Source: Rhodospirillum sp047263945 (GTDB taxonomy: Bacteria > Pseudomonadota > Alphaproteobacteria > Rhodospirillales > Rhodospirillaceae). Taken from it: 64,000 nt of DNA. Location: contig NZ_JBLAVB010000002.1 of the NCBI RefSeq assembly GCF_047263945.1, positions 496,001-560,000 on the forward strand. The letters run 5' to 3'. The translations under genes were made by a program, and so were the position numbers. Position 1 is the stretch's first letter. Every line of letters begins with the position of its first letter. Positions 52,940 to 62,207 of the stretch are shown here, one piece after another. A model generated the notes under the pieces. That model saw only the letters and a list, made by a program, of their open reading frames with translations, ran no database searches and was not told the origin of the DNA.

Positions 52940-53263
52940 ATGACCAAGATTACCTTCATCGCCGCCGATGGGGCGGAGACGACCGTGACGGCGACCAATG
53001 GGGATACCGTCATGCGGGTGGCCCGGCAGGCGAATGTTCCGGGAATCGCGGCGGAGTGCGGTGGCGCAAAGATGTGCGCCACCTGCCACGTGTATGTGGA
53101 CACGGCCTGGGCCGACCGGGTGGGGCTCGCCCCGGAGGATGAACTGGACATGCTGGAATTCGCCGCCAGCGAAGCTCGGGAAACCAGTCGTCTCTCGTGT
53201 CAGATCACCATATCCGCCGATTTGGACGGGCTGGTCGTTCACTTGCCCGAAGCCCAAATCTGA
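52940..53263 (+). CDS. [2Fe-2S] ferredoxin (putidaredoxin type)
   Basis: 107 residues. Cluster ligands are CGGAKMC, CATC and a later Cys in SRLSCQI, giving the C-x5-C-x2-C-x(~36)-C spacing of adrenodoxin/putidaredoxin-type ferredoxins. The start at 52940 gives the family N terminus MTKITFIAADG. It lies 140 bases after the P450 gene, same strand, and should pass electrons to it. A ferredoxin reductase must be encoded elsewhere. Confidence 0.93.
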   Translation: MTKITFIAADGAETTVTATNGDTVMRVARQANVPGIAAECGGAKMCATCHVYVDTAWADRVGLAPEDELDMLEFAASEARETSRLSCQITISADLDGLVVHLPEAQI

Positions 53264-53298
53264 TCTCCGAAGCCGTCCGACTCGGGTGGGAGACGGCG

Positions 53299-54093
53299 CT
53301 ATGCGCTCTCCTCCTCCGGTCGGGCGAGATCTTCGATCAGCCCCCCCAACACCCGGCCCAGTCGATCCAGGTCGGTGGTGCGGGACAGGCGGTGGTCGCC
53401 ATCCTTGACCAGGGTCACAGCGACATCGGTGGAGAGCAGGTGTTCCTGCAATCGCAGGGCTGTGCGCCAGGGAACGGCGGTATCCTGGAGACCCTGGATC
53501 AGGCGGACCGGACAGGTGATCGGCAAGGGAGAGCGGAGAACGAGTTTGCTCCTCCCCTCCTCAATCAGGGTTTTGGTGATCACATAGGGCTCGGGTCCGT
53601 ATTCACTGGGTTCTTCGACCCGGCCCTCGGTCATCAGGGTGGCCTGCCAGTCCTCCGAAGCGGACTCCCACATCAAATCCTCGGTGAAATCGGGCGCTGC
53701 GGCGATTCCGACGAGCCCGACGATCCGGTCGGGTCGGGCCAGGGCCGCCAGCAGCATCAGCCAACCACCCATGGAGGAGCCCACCAGGATCTGCGGCCCC
53801 TCGGTGAGGGAATCGAGGGCGGCGATAACGTCTTCGGCCCATTGGGCGATACCGCCCTCCTCGAATCGACCGGAAGACTGGCCGTGTCCGGTCTGGTCGA
53901 ATCGCAGGAAGGCCCGGCCTCGTGCCCGGCACCAACCCTCGAGCCACAGGGCCTTGCTTCCATCCATATCCGACATGAAGCCGTGGATAAAAACGATTCC
54001 GGGGCCGGTTCCTGACAGGCGATGGTAGGCGAGAGTTGCGCCGTTCGAGACCTGGAGTATGCTAGACGGCGCTCCTGCCGGAGTACTGGGCAT
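53299..54093 (-). CDS. Alpha/beta hydrolase
   Basis: 264 residues. The oxyanion segment is IVFIHGFMSDMDGSKA, the nucleophile elbow is VGSSMGGWLML (GxSxG), and the late catalytic acid/His are within GLQDTAVPW and VKDGDHRLSR. It resembles short-chain esterase/thioesterase-type (ABHD10-like) hydrolases; substrate unknown. Its ATG at 54091-54093 overlaps the ATG of the divergent glycosyltransferase. Confidence 0.88.
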   Translation of the reverse strand: MPSTPAGAPSSILQVSNGATLAYHRLSGTGPGIVFIHGFMSDMDGSKALWLEGWCRARGRAFLRFDQTGHGQSSGRFEEGGIAQWAEDVIAALDSLTEGPQILVGSSMGGWLMLLAALARPDRIVGLVGIAAAPDFTEDLMWESASEDWQATLMTEGRVEEPSEYGPEPYVITKTLIEEGRSKLVLRSPLPITCPVRLIQGLQDTAVPWRTALRLQEHLLSTDVAVTLVKDGDHRLSRTTDLDRLGRVLGGLIEDLARPEEESA

Positions 54094-55348
54094 GGGGCTT
54101 CCCTTTCACATTGCGGATTTGACCGTGGATCAACAAGGTAACAGTGTCGCGGGCCATGACCAACTGGCTCCGCAGGGGCGGAGTATCCCAACGGTTCTGC
54201 AGGTCTTGCCAGAGTTGGCAACCGGTGGAGTCGAACGTGGGACTGTGGATATCGCCCAAGCCCTGGTCGACCATGGCTGGAAGGCCGTTGTCGCCTCAGC
54301 TGGGGGGCGCTTGGTGCGCGAGTTGGATCGGGTCGGAGCCGAACACGTCACCCTGCCCCTGGCGTCAAAAAACCCCTTGGTCATCCGGCGCAACGCCGAT
54401 CGTCTCGCCAAGGTTATCGCCGACAAGGGAGTTTCCCTGGTGCATGCCCGCAGTCGAGCGCCCGCCTGGAGTGCCCATATGGCCGCCCGGCGCATGGGGG
54501 TCCCTTTTGTCACGACCTTCCATGGGACCTACAACCTGGGTCCCTTTGGCCTGAAAAAAATCTACAACCGCGTGATGACACAGGGGGATCGGGTGATTGC
54601 CATCTCCCGTTTCATTGCCCGCCATATCAAGGAGACCTACGACCTGGATGGCAGTACCGTTCGAGTGGTCCACAGGGGAATCGATGTGAATTCCTTCAAC
54701 CCTGATCGTGTGAGCGCCGAACGCATGATCAAGCTGGTCAACCAGTGGCGCCTGCCCGATGACGCGCCGGTGATCATGCTGCCTGGGCGGTTGACACGGT
54801 GGAAAGGGCAGGCCGTCCTGATTGAGGCTCTGGCGAAGCTGGAGCGGAAGGATGTCCGCTGTCTGCTGGTGGGGCACGACCAGGGGCGGTCGAGCTATGC
54901 GGAAGAATTACGCGCCCTGGCCCGGAAGCTGGGTGTTGAGTCCCAGGTCCATCTGGTGGGGGACTGTACGGACATGCCGGCCGCTTACATGGTGACCGAT
55001 GTGGTGGTTTCGGCTTCCACCGATCCGGAGGCCTTTGGCCGCGTGGTCGCCGAGGGGCAGGCCATGGGTCGTCCGGTGATTGCCCCCAACCACGGTGCCG
55101 CGCCGGAAATCATCAAGGCAGGGGCCACGGGGTGGCTGGTCCCGCCCGATGACCCGGAGGCTCTCGCCTCCGCTTTGCGCCAAGCCCTCTGCATGAACGC
55201 GGAAAGCCGTCAGGCGGTGGCCGAAGAGGCCGTCGGTCATGTTCGGGATCTCTTTTCCAAGGAGAGTATGGCCGAGCGCACGCTCCATGTGTACAAGGAG
55301 CTGCTTCAGGGGGCCCCTCCCCTGGATACTGTCCTTTCTTATGACTGA
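54092..55348 (+). CDS. Glycosyltransferase family 4
   Basis: 418 residues from ATG 54092. Typical GT4 segments: VLQVLPELATGGVERGTVDIAQAL, the linker LPGRLTRWKGQAVLIEALAKL, and the donor-binding E-x7-E region DPEAFGRVVAEGQAMGRPVI. It probably adds a sugar to lipopolysaccharide or another envelope glycan at the cytoplasmic face. A start further in (GTG 54125) is possible, since the GT domain begins ~30 residues later. A GT9 gene follows 15 bases on; the two likely act in one pathway. Confidence 0.9.
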   Translation: MGLPFHIADLTVDQQGNSVAGHDQLAPQGRSIPTVLQVLPELATGGVERGTVDIAQALVDHGWKAVVASAGGRLVRELDRVGAEHVTLPLASKNPLVIRRNADRLAKVIADKGVSLVHARSRAPAWSAHMAARRMGVPFVTTFHGTYNLGPFGLKKIYNRVMTQGDRVIAISRFIARHIKETYDLDGSTVRVVHRGIDVNSFNPDRVSAERMIKLVNQWRLPDDAPVIMLPGRLTRWKGQAVLIEALAKLERKDVRCLLVGHDQGRSSYAEELRALARKLGVESQVHLVGDCTDMPAAYMVTDVVVSASTDPEAFGRVVAEGQAMGRPVIAPNHGAAPEIIKAGATGWLVPPDDPEALASALRQALCMNAESRQAVAEEAVGHVRDLFSKESMAERTLHVYKELLQGAPPLDTVLSYD

Positions 55349-55363
55349 GCCCGGGTTGGCCCT

Positions 55364-56407
55364 TTGGTAACCTTTTCCCTTCCGCTTCCCGTTGCAGCCA
55401 TTCCATCGGCGCCTCTGCCCGCCGACCGGATTCTTGTGATCAAATTGTCCGCCTTGGGTGATCTGGTGCTGTCCATGTCGGCCTGCGCGGCCATTCGGCA
55501 GGCACACCCCAAGGCTCATATTACCTTGCTGACGACCGCGCCCTTCTGCGGATTGATGGAAGATTGCCCCTATTTCGACGCGGTGCGAATTGACCCCAGG
55601 TGGCGGCTGTTTACACCCAAGGGCATGAGGAAGACGGTCCAGATGCTGCGGCAGGGGGATCCCCAGCTCATTTACGATCTGCAGACAGCCGATCGGACGG
55701 GCTGGTATTTCCGGCTTCTGAAATGGACAGGGGGGGCACCACCCTGGTCGGGGAATGTGCGGGGATGTGCCTTGCCCCATGCCAATCCAAACAGGAATGA
55801 AATGCACACCCTGGAGCGACAGGCGGACCAGTTGGCCATGGCCGGACTGCCCCTGAAACATCCCGTTCCGCTTCCGGACCTATCCTGGGCCAAAGCTGAT
55901 TTGACGGGGCTTTTGCCTGATGGCCCCTTCGCTTTGCTCATCCCTGGTGGCTCGCCTCACCGTGCGATGAAGCGGTGGCCTGGGGACCGCTTTGCTGCCC
56001 TGGCCCAAGCCCTGGTCCGGGAAGGCTTGATCCCCGTGATCGTCGGAACGAATGCCGAGCAGAAGGAGGCGGAAACAATAGGCCGCGCTTGTCCGGAAGC
56101 CCTGTCCCTGATCAACCGGACGTCCATCCACCAGATTGCCTCGCTGGCCACCCGGGCGAGCCTGGCCGTGGGAGGAGATACCGGTCCTCTGCATTTGGTG
56201 GCTGCAGCGGGCGCACCCAGTCTGGGCCTCTATTCAGAAGTCTCCATTCCTGCGCTTTGTGCCCCGCGGGGGCGGGTCACTGATGTATTGTGGGAAAAAG
56301 ATCTTCGAAACTTGGAGGTCGAATCCGTTGTCGACGCGGCGATCCGTCTGTTTTCACAGGGACGAATTGTGAAAGGGTTGGATGACGCTTCGTCAGCCCT
56401 GTGCTAG
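55364..56407 (+). CDS. Glycosyltransferase family 9 (heptosyltransferase-like)
   Basis: 347 residues if the TTG at 55364 is used; no ATG fits near the N terminus. GT9 motifs: ILVIKLSALGDLVLSMSACAAIR, LIPGGSPHRAMKRWP, and the donor-site VGGDTGPLHLVAAAGAPSLGLY. Heptose or similar transfer to lipopolysaccharide core is the family role. It is coupled to the preceding GT4 gene by close spacing. Confidence 0.87.
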   Translation: MVTFSLPLPVAAIPSAPLPADRILVIKLSALGDLVLSMSACAAIRQAHPKAHITLLTTAPFCGLMEDCPYFDAVRIDPRWRLFTPKGMRKTVQMLRQGDPQLIYDLQTADRTGWYFRLLKWTGGAPPWSGNVRGCALPHANPNRNEMHTLERQADQLAMAGLPLKHPVPLPDLSWAKADLTGLLPDGPFALLIPGGSPHRAMKRWPGDRFAALAQALVREGLIPVIVGTNAEQKEAETIGRACPEALSLINRTSIHQIASLATRASLAVGGDTGPLHLVAAAGAPSLGLYSEVSIPALCAPRGRVTDVLWEKDLRNLEVESVVDAAIRLFSQGRIVKGLDDASSALC

Positions 56408-56448
56408 AAGCACATACTCTATCTGGGATTTAGTTCTAGGGGAATCGG

Positions 56449-58506
56449 GTGACAGCCGCCGCGAACTTGGTGAAAAGTTGGTTGTCCACGCGCGTGATCG
56501 GATTGATTTCGATCGCATTTATTATTGTGGGTATCGTTACGGTAGTGGGGTTGTCTCTTCGTTCGAACAGCATCCTGGCGACCACGGCCTCCACATGGAT
56601 TGATTTCGAGCGCAAGGCGCAACAAAGGCTTCTGGACCTGGGTACACTGCGTGAGCTGTTGGGGTACGGTGGCTTCATCCACGATTTCTACGACTATTTG
56701 CTCTTTGGGGACGAGGAACAGGCCGTTCGGGCAGCGGCCAAGCTGGATGGGGCGGTTGTCCTGCTGGAGCAGTATCGGGAAACGGCATCGGCCCTGGAAC
56801 TGCGGGATATCGAGATTATCGAGGACGCCCTGGTGACCTATCGGGCGAACATGGAAGACTTGCGGGAGAAACGGGCCGAGGGCCTGTCGGTGGCGGAGCT
56901 GGGGGGGCGCTACAAGATCAATGATGGGCCGGCTTTGGCCGCCCTGAACCGTCTGACCGACCGGTGGCGCCGTGGTGCCTCCGATGCCCGGGATGCCATG
57001 AGTCAGGCGGTGTCCAGCGGGCGAAAGGCGACGGAAACCACTCTTTGGGTGATGCCTGCCTTCATCCTTGCCGGGGGATTTGTCGTTATCTTATTGCGAA
57101 ACCTCATGGCGATCAGTCGGGAAAACGAGCGGAAAGAGGCCAAGTTTCGCGATCTGTTCCAAGGGTCGATCAACGGATTGCTGATTTTAGGGGCCGACCT
57201 GCGGCCACTTCATGCGAACGAAGCCATGGCGACCATGCTGGGCTTGTCGGACGCGGAGGCTCTGATGGAGCGGGCTACACTGGCCGATTTCCTGCCCGAG
57301 GAGGAAGCCCGGGCCTTGAGCGAAATTCATACTCAGTTGCTGTCGGGAGAGATTAAGCGGACGGCCTTGCGGATGGAAGTCTTGCGGGAGGATCGATTCA
57401 CGGTCTGGTTGGATATGAACGCCCGGACGGTCGAATGGAACGAAGAGAAGGCCATTCAACTGGCTTTCCTGGATGTGACCGAACAAGTTGTTCGGGAACG
57501 GGAGATGGAGTTCAATCGCGCGGAGTTGGAAAACCAAACTGCCGAACTCGTTGCCGTAGCGGAAGATCTGGATGTGGAGCGACAACGGTCCGAGGCGGCC
57601 TTGGCCGAGGCCGAAGAACAGCGCCGATTCTTACAGACCCTTCTAACCACCATGCCCAGCCCTATCTTTTATAAGGATCTGGAAGGGCGGGTTCAGGGGT
57701 GCAATGGGGCTTTTGCCGGGCTTTATGGCAAGACATCCGATACGGAATTGATTGGCAGTAACCTCCAGGAACTGGCCGACGCCTCTTTTACCCGCCGCAC
57801 GGCCGAGATTGATTCGGAACTGATCGCAAAAGGGGGAACAGCCCGCTATGAACGGGTGTTCACCCTGCCCAATGGGGATCGGCGGACGATGATTTACAAC
57901 AAGGCGGTTTACAACAAGGCCAATGGGGATGCCGCCGGGATTGTCGGTGTGATCACCGATATTTCCGAGCAGAAGCGCATGGAGGAGGAACTGCGGCGGC
58001 TCGCGACCACAGACCCTCTGACAGGGGCGTTCAATCGTCGGGCCTTTATGGAGGCGGCCCGGATCAACCTCATCCGGGCGGCGCGCTACCAGGAGCCGCT
58101 GACGGTCATCTTGGCCGATATTGATTACTTTAAGAGGGTCAACGACACCTATGGCCATGCCACAGGGGACGAGGCCTTGAAGCTGTTTGTGTCCACGATA
58201 CAAGGGACCCTGCGGGAAACGGATGTTCTGGGGCGCATGGGAGGCGAGGAATTCGCCATTTTGTTGCCCCATACGGCCATTGATGCGGCCATGGGCTTGG
58301 CCAATCGTCTGCGAGAAAGTTTGGCCGCCATTCTTGTCCCCCACCCTGGCGGAACCTTACAGTTCACGGTCAGCATGGGGGTTTCCTCCTACCGTGACCA
58401 TGGAGACAGCATTGATGCCCTGCTCCAGTCCTCGGACGAAGCGCTTTATGTGGCCAAAGAGGGGGGCCGCAATCGGGTGATTGCGGCCACTTCGGACCGG
58501 GGGTGA
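56449..58506 (+). CDS. Membrane-bound PAS-GGDEF diguanylate cyclase
   Basis: 685 residues from GTG 56449 (AGGGGA upstream). A transmembrane helix at ~15-36, an extracytoplasmic helical sensor, and a second helix at ~198-217 are followed by two PAS domains (~230-350 and ~400-515, the latter MPSPIFYKDLEGRVQGCN), separated by a coiled coil. A C-terminal GGDEF domain has GGEEF at 598-602 and an RETD inhibitory site at 589-592, five residues upstream, so it should make c-di-GMP with product inhibition. It is convergent with the Anbu operon. Confidence 0.93.
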   Translation: MTAAANLVKSWLSTRVIGLISIAFIIVGIVTVVGLSLRSNSILATTASTWIDFERKAQQRLLDLGTLRELLGYGGFIHDFYDYLLFGDEEQAVRAAAKLDGAVVLLEQYRETASALELRDIEIIEDALVTYRANMEDLREKRAEGLSVAELGGRYKINDGPALAALNRLTDRWRRGASDARDAMSQAVSSGRKATETTLWVMPAFILAGGFVVILLRNLMAISRENERKEAKFRDLFQGSINGLLILGADLRPLHANEAMATMLGLSDAEALMERATLADFLPEEEARALSEIHTQLLSGEIKRTALRMEVLREDRFTVWLDMNARTVEWNEEKAIQLAFLDVTEQVVREREMEFNRAELENQTAELVAVAEDLDVERQRSEAALAEAEEQRRFLQTLLTTMPSPIFYKDLEGRVQGCNGAFAGLYGKTSDTELIGSNLQELADASFTRRTAEIDSELIAKGGTARYERVFTLPNGDRRTMIYNKAVYNKANGDAAGIVGVITDISEQKRMEEELRRLATTDPLTGAFNRRAFMEAARINLIRAARYQEPLTVILADIDYFKRVNDTYGHATGDEALKLFVSTIQGTLRETDVLGRMGGEEFAILLPHTAIDAAMGLANRLRESLAAILVPHPGGTLQFTVSMGVSSYRDHGDSIDALLQSSDEALYVAKEGGRNRVIAATSDRG

Positions 58507-58572
58507 TGGGGCAATGGGGCGCCGCGCTTGATGGTCGCGGCATCCACCTGCCCAGAAGGCCGTCAGAAACCC

Positions 58573-59361
58573 CTATTTTCCAGCGCTATTTTCCAGATCG
58601 AGCAAGCCCTCAACAAAGGGGGGCGGGGCCAAGTCATGGAACAATTGGCGCATGCCATCGCCCCAGTGTTTACGCAGTTCAACCAAATAGGGATCATCGG
58701 CGCGAAGGCGGCGCTTGACCGGGCTTGCCAAGCTGTCTCGCCGATAGATGCAGAGGTCGATGGGCGGACCGACGGACAGGTTGGAGCGCATGGTGGAGTC
58801 GAAGGATACCAGGGCGCATTTTGCCGCGTCTACCAGGGGGGTTTCGAAATCCACCACCCGGTCCAGGATCGGACGCCCGTATTTCGTCTCGCCGATCTGA
58901 AAGAAAGAGGTGTCCTCCGTCGCCTCGATATAATTGCCTGCGGCATAAATTTGGAACAGGCGCATGGGCCCGCCCCTCACCTGCCCGGCCAGAAGAAAGG
59001 AACAGGCGAAGTCATTGCCCTGTTCGCGCAGGGCCTCGGCGTCGCGATCATGGATCGCGCGAATCGCTTCCCCCACGACCTTGGCGGCTGCGGTCATGCC
59101 GGGAACTTGCATGATGGGACCCGCGTCGGGGTGGGTCCGTTCGTCTCCGTCATTCCAGCGAACAGTGTCTTCCAGCTCATTTACAACCGCCTGGGTGATC
59201 GCCAGATTGCCCGCTGAGAGCAAGATGAGCACCCGTTCCCCAGGTTCTTCCCAGACTCGGAGCTTGCGGAAGGAGGCTACATGGTCCACTCCCGCGTTTG
59301 TTCGCGTGTCGGCGACCATTACCAAGCCATCGCGCAACAACATGCCTAGACAGTAGGTCAC
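58573..59361 (-). CDS. Anbu-type proteasome-like peptidase
   Basis: 262 residues. After Met removal the protein starts with Thr (TYCLGMLLRDGLVMVADTRT...), giving T1, D17 and K32, equivalent to the catalytic T1, D17 and K33 of proteasome beta subunits. FRKLRVWEEPGERVLILLSAGNLA and GPPIDLCIYRRDSL are typical of the Anbu (ancestral beta subunit) group. Anbu forms helical or ring assemblies of uncertain substrate. It lies downstream of alpha-E and ATP-grasp genes, the known Anbu operon context. Confidence 0.9.
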   Translation of the reverse strand: MTYCLGMLLRDGLVMVADTRTNAGVDHVASFRKLRVWEEPGERVLILLSAGNLAITQAVVNELEDTVRWNDGDERTHPDAGPIMQVPGMTAAAKVVGEAIRAIHDRDAEALREQGNDFACSFLLAGQVRGGPMRLFQIYAAGNYIEATEDTSFFQIGETKYGRPILDRVVDFETPLVDAAKCALVSFDSTMRSNLSVGPPIDLCIYRRDSLASPVKRRLRADDPYLVELRKHWGDGMRQLFHDLAPPPFVEGLLDLENSAGK

Positions 59362-59401
59362 GGCGTTTCTTCCCTTTTTTGTTTTGAAGGCGGTTCAGGG
59401 A

Positions 59402-59441
59402 GAAGCACCCGAAAAATCAACCACGATTTTTCGGGTGCTTC
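59402..59441 (-). promoter_or_regulatory. 17-bp perfect hairpin between the alpha-E and Anbu genes
   Basis: GAAGCACCCGAAAAATC (59402-59418) and GATTTTTCGGGTGCTTC (59425-59441) pair fully around a 6-base loop. It lies within the 106-base gap of the operon. With no T run beyond the stem on either strand, it could be an mRNA-processing, attenuation or stability element. Confidence 0.6.
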
Positions 59442-59467
59442 GCTTTGTGCTCGAACTGCAAGGCGCG

Positions 59468-60442
59468 CTATTTTCGGCCTTGGCTTTGACTCTGGCCTTG
59501 GGATTCCGAGGCAAGATAGAAGGTCTTGGCGATTTCGTTGCTGACCAAGACGTTTCGATTGATGAAATCGGTGAGGAACCGGTGCAGGCCCCGGCGGGTG
59601 ATGTCCTGGACTTTGCCATAACGGAGGCGGGAATACATTTCGCCCGTAAGCCGGGTCCCCTCCGTATCGGGCGCGAGGATCTCCAACAGCTCCAAGACCT
59701 CGTGGAAGCAGTGGTGCAGGGAGCGGGGAAATTCCTTCCGTAAAGTCAATAATTCGATGACCTGGCGGGGTTTGATCCCATCCCGATAGATCATGCGATA
59801 GGCCTTAAAGGCGGACATGGCCCGTAGGACCGCGCCCCATTGGTAGTAGTCCACGGCTTCGTCCAGGCGGTCCTCGTCGGGTGCCAGAACGTGATACTTC
59901 ACGTCAAGCAGGCGCGCGGTATTGTCGGCGCGCTCGATGAAGGTTCCCAGGCGGGTGAAATGGAAGGCATCGGTTTGCAGCATGGTGCCGACAGTCGTGC
60001 CGCGGAACTGGTGGGATCGCTCCTTGACCCATTCGAAAAATTCCCGAAACCCCCATTCTACCAGCTTGGCGTAGGTCAAAGATTGCATCTCCAGCCAAGT
60101 GGCATTGATGCTTTCGAACATTTCCGTTGGCAAAACGAATCGCTCGGCCCGGGCGTTCTCCCGGGCGCCATGCAGGGTGGAGTAGATGCTTGAGGGATTG
60201 TCCGGATCCAGGGCCATGAAAGCGATGACATGGCCCGCAGCGAATTCGTCATAGCGTTTTTCGTAGGATGGTTTCTGGCCGGAGATGATCAGCGCGGGTT
60301 CCCATTCGGTCCCGCTTGACTCATCCCCATTCCGGGGCAACTGGTGCATGCGGTGGGACACGTCGAGGATACGGGCCATGTTTTCGGCCCGCTCCACGTA
60401 GCGCGCCATCCAGTAGAGATTGTCGGCTGTACGACTCAGCAT
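59468..60442 (-). CDS. Alpha-E domain protein
   Basis: 324 residues, almost entirely alpha-helical, beginning LSRTADNLYWMARYVERAENMARILDV-like (here SRTADNLYWMARYVERAENM). Internal repeats of the pattern ...RLGTFIERADNTARLLDVKY are the Alpha-E (former DUF403) signature. Such proteins accompany circularly permuted ATP-grasp and Anbu genes; they may be part of a peptide ligation or modification system. The start is 2 bases downstream of the ATP-grasp stop, so translation is coupled. Confidence 0.92.
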   Translation of the reverse strand: MLSRTADNLYWMARYVERAENMARILDVSHRMHQLPRNGDESSGTEWEPALIISGQKPSYEKRYDEFAAGHVIAFMALDPDNPSSIYSTLHGARENARAERFVLPTEMFESINATWLEMQSLTYAKLVEWGFREFFEWVKERSHQFRGTTVGTMLQTDAFHFTRLGTFIERADNTARLLDVKYHVLAPDEDRLDEAVDYYQWGAVLRAMSAFKAYRMIYRDGIKPRQVIELLTLRKEFPRSLHHCFHEVLELLEILAPDTEGTRLTGEMYSRLRYGKVQDITRRGLHRFLTDFINRNVLVSNEIAKTFYLASESQGQSQSQGRK

Positions 60443-60444
60443 GG

Positions 60445-61860
60445 TTAGCGCTCCAATACCCAGGTGTCCTTGGTGCCGCCCCCTTGGGAGGAATTGACCA
60501 CTAGCGATCCTTCTTTCAAGGCCACGCGGGTCAGACCACCTGGCACCACCTGCGTTGTTTTGCCCGAAAGCACGAAGGGCCGCAGATCGACGTGACGCGG
60601 GGCAATGCCCTGGTTCACGTAGGTTGGGCAGGTGGACAGGGCCAAGGTTGGTTGGGCGATGAAATTGGCAGGATTGGTGAGGATCCGGTCCTTGTAGTCG
60701 GCGATTTCCTGGGAGGTGGCCTTGGGTCCCACCAGCATGCCATAGCCGCCGGATCCGTGGACCTCCTTCACCACCAGTTCAGAAAGATGTTCGAGGACAT
60801 ACTTGCGGTCTTCCTCGTCGTCCAGGTGATAGGTATGGACGTTTTTCAGAATCGGCTTCTCCCCCAGGTAGAACTCGATCATCTGGGGGACATAGTCATA
60901 GATAGCCTTGTCATCGGCGATGCCCGTCCCAACGGCGTTTGAGAGCGTTACATGTCCCTTTTTGTAGGCCTCGAACAGGCCGGGGACGCCCAACATGCTG
61001 TCCTTGCGGAAGGCTTTGGGATCCAGGAAGTCATCGTCGATACGTCGGTAGATCACATCCACCCGCCGCGGACCGGCGATCGTTCGCATATAGACATAGC
61101 CCCCGTCAACGAACAGGTCCTGTCCCTGCACCAGTTCGATGCCCATTTCGTCGGCCAGGAAGGCATGTTCGAAATAGGCGCTATTGAACTGGCCTGGCGT
61201 CAGCAGAACGACCGTCGGCTCGTCGAGATTGTCTGGTGCGGCGTATTGCAGGGTCTTCAACAGCTCCTGGCCATAGTGGTTGACCGGTGCCACGGCATGT
61301 TGGTCAAACAGCTCGGGGAACAGGCGGGTCATGACATCGCGGTTTTCCAACATGTAGGACACGCCTGATGGAGTCCGTAGGTTATCCTCCAGCACGTGGA
61401 ATTCGCTCTCATTGGTTCGCACGACGTCGACCCCGGCGATTTGGACGTAAATATCCTTGGGCGGTTCGAACCCCACCATCTCGGGGCGAAACTGATCGTT
61501 GTTCTTGAGAAGGGATTTGGGCAGCTTGCCTGCCTTGACGATGTCCTGCTTGTGATAAATGTCGTGGATGAACTTGTTCAGGGCGTCCACCCGCTGGCAG
61601 ACGCCTTTGGACAGAATGTCCCATTCGTCCTTCGCGATGATACGAGGCACCACGTCGAAGGGGATCAGCCGCTCGCCTCCCTGGGTATCCCCGTAAACGG
61701 CGAAGGTAATGCCAATGCGCCGGAAAAAAAGATCAGCCTGGGTATTCTTGTGGGATAACAGTTCCGGCGAGACTTTGGAAACCCACTTTTTATAGATGGA
61801 GTAGGGGCTGCGAATGCCCCCGTCGGGGCGGGTCATTTCGTCGAACGGGGATGAGGGCAT
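60445..61860 (-). CDS. Circularly permuted ATP-grasp protein
   Basis: 471 residues. The conserved N terminus of this family (QADLFFRRIGITFAVYGD) and the central HVLEDNLRTPSGVSYMLENR block are present. Metal/ATP residues lie in VYMRTIAGPRRVDVIYRRIDDDFLDP-like sequence (seen as RRVDVIYRRIDDDFLDP), KEVHGSGGYGMLVGP and RHVDLRPFVL. The permuted ATP-grasp is expected to ligate an amine to a carboxylate, perhaps a peptide. ATG 61860 is chosen because upstream codons are Pro/Ser-rich and unlike the family. First gene of the Anbu operon; the transglutaminase often found in such operons is absent. Confidence 0.93.
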   Translation of the reverse strand: MPSSPFDEMTRPDGGIRSPYSIYKKWVSKVSPELLSHKNTQADLFFRRIGITFAVYGDTQGGERLIPFDVVPRIIAKDEWDILSKGVCQRVDALNKFIHDIYHKQDIVKAGKLPKSLLKNNDQFRPEMVGFEPPKDIYVQIAGVDVVRTNESEFHVLEDNLRTPSGVSYMLENRDVMTRLFPELFDQHAVAPVNHYGQELLKTLQYAAPDNLDEPTVVLLTPGQFNSAYFEHAFLADEMGIELVQGQDLFVDGGYVYMRTIAGPRRVDVIYRRIDDDFLDPKAFRKDSMLGVPGLFEAYKKGHVTLSNAVGTGIADDKAIYDYVPQMIEFYLGEKPILKNVHTYHLDDEEDRKYVLEHLSELVVKEVHGSGGYGMLVGPKATSQEIADYKDRILTNPANFIAQPTLALSTCPTYVNQGIAPRHVDLRPFVLSGKTTQVVPGGLTRVALKEGSLVVNSSQGGGTKDTWVLER

Positions 61861-62207
61861 GAAAAAACTCCGCTCTCGCGTGGTTGGTGGTGGACTGGGA
61901 CCCGCTGCTGCAGACCCTGGCGCCACCCAACCGGAAGGGGTTGTGGATCGGCCGGTTCACCCTGGCCCGTCCTCGAGCCTGGGCGAAACGATCCTGAGGG
62001 ACCGTCTAACGCTACGGCTGTGAACAATTTGTCGTCAACGGCTTAGTTCGCTTAAAAGGCGGGCAGGGTCGGATTTGTTCATTTTGATCGGGAACTGACC
62101 CCTTGTCGGTCTCCTTCTCACCGCGTCTAATGGGGACATTAGGAATTCCTGTTTGACAGCGGCCACAGAGGGCGTCGGAATGGAATCGCTGAATTTTGGG
62201 GGATGCG
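61861..62207. other. Divergent intergenic region, ATP-grasp operon / cyclase
   Basis: About 350 bases without a gene. It should contain both promoters. No repeat element of families A, B or D is seen, and no strong -35/-10 consensus can be named. Confidence 0.5.
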
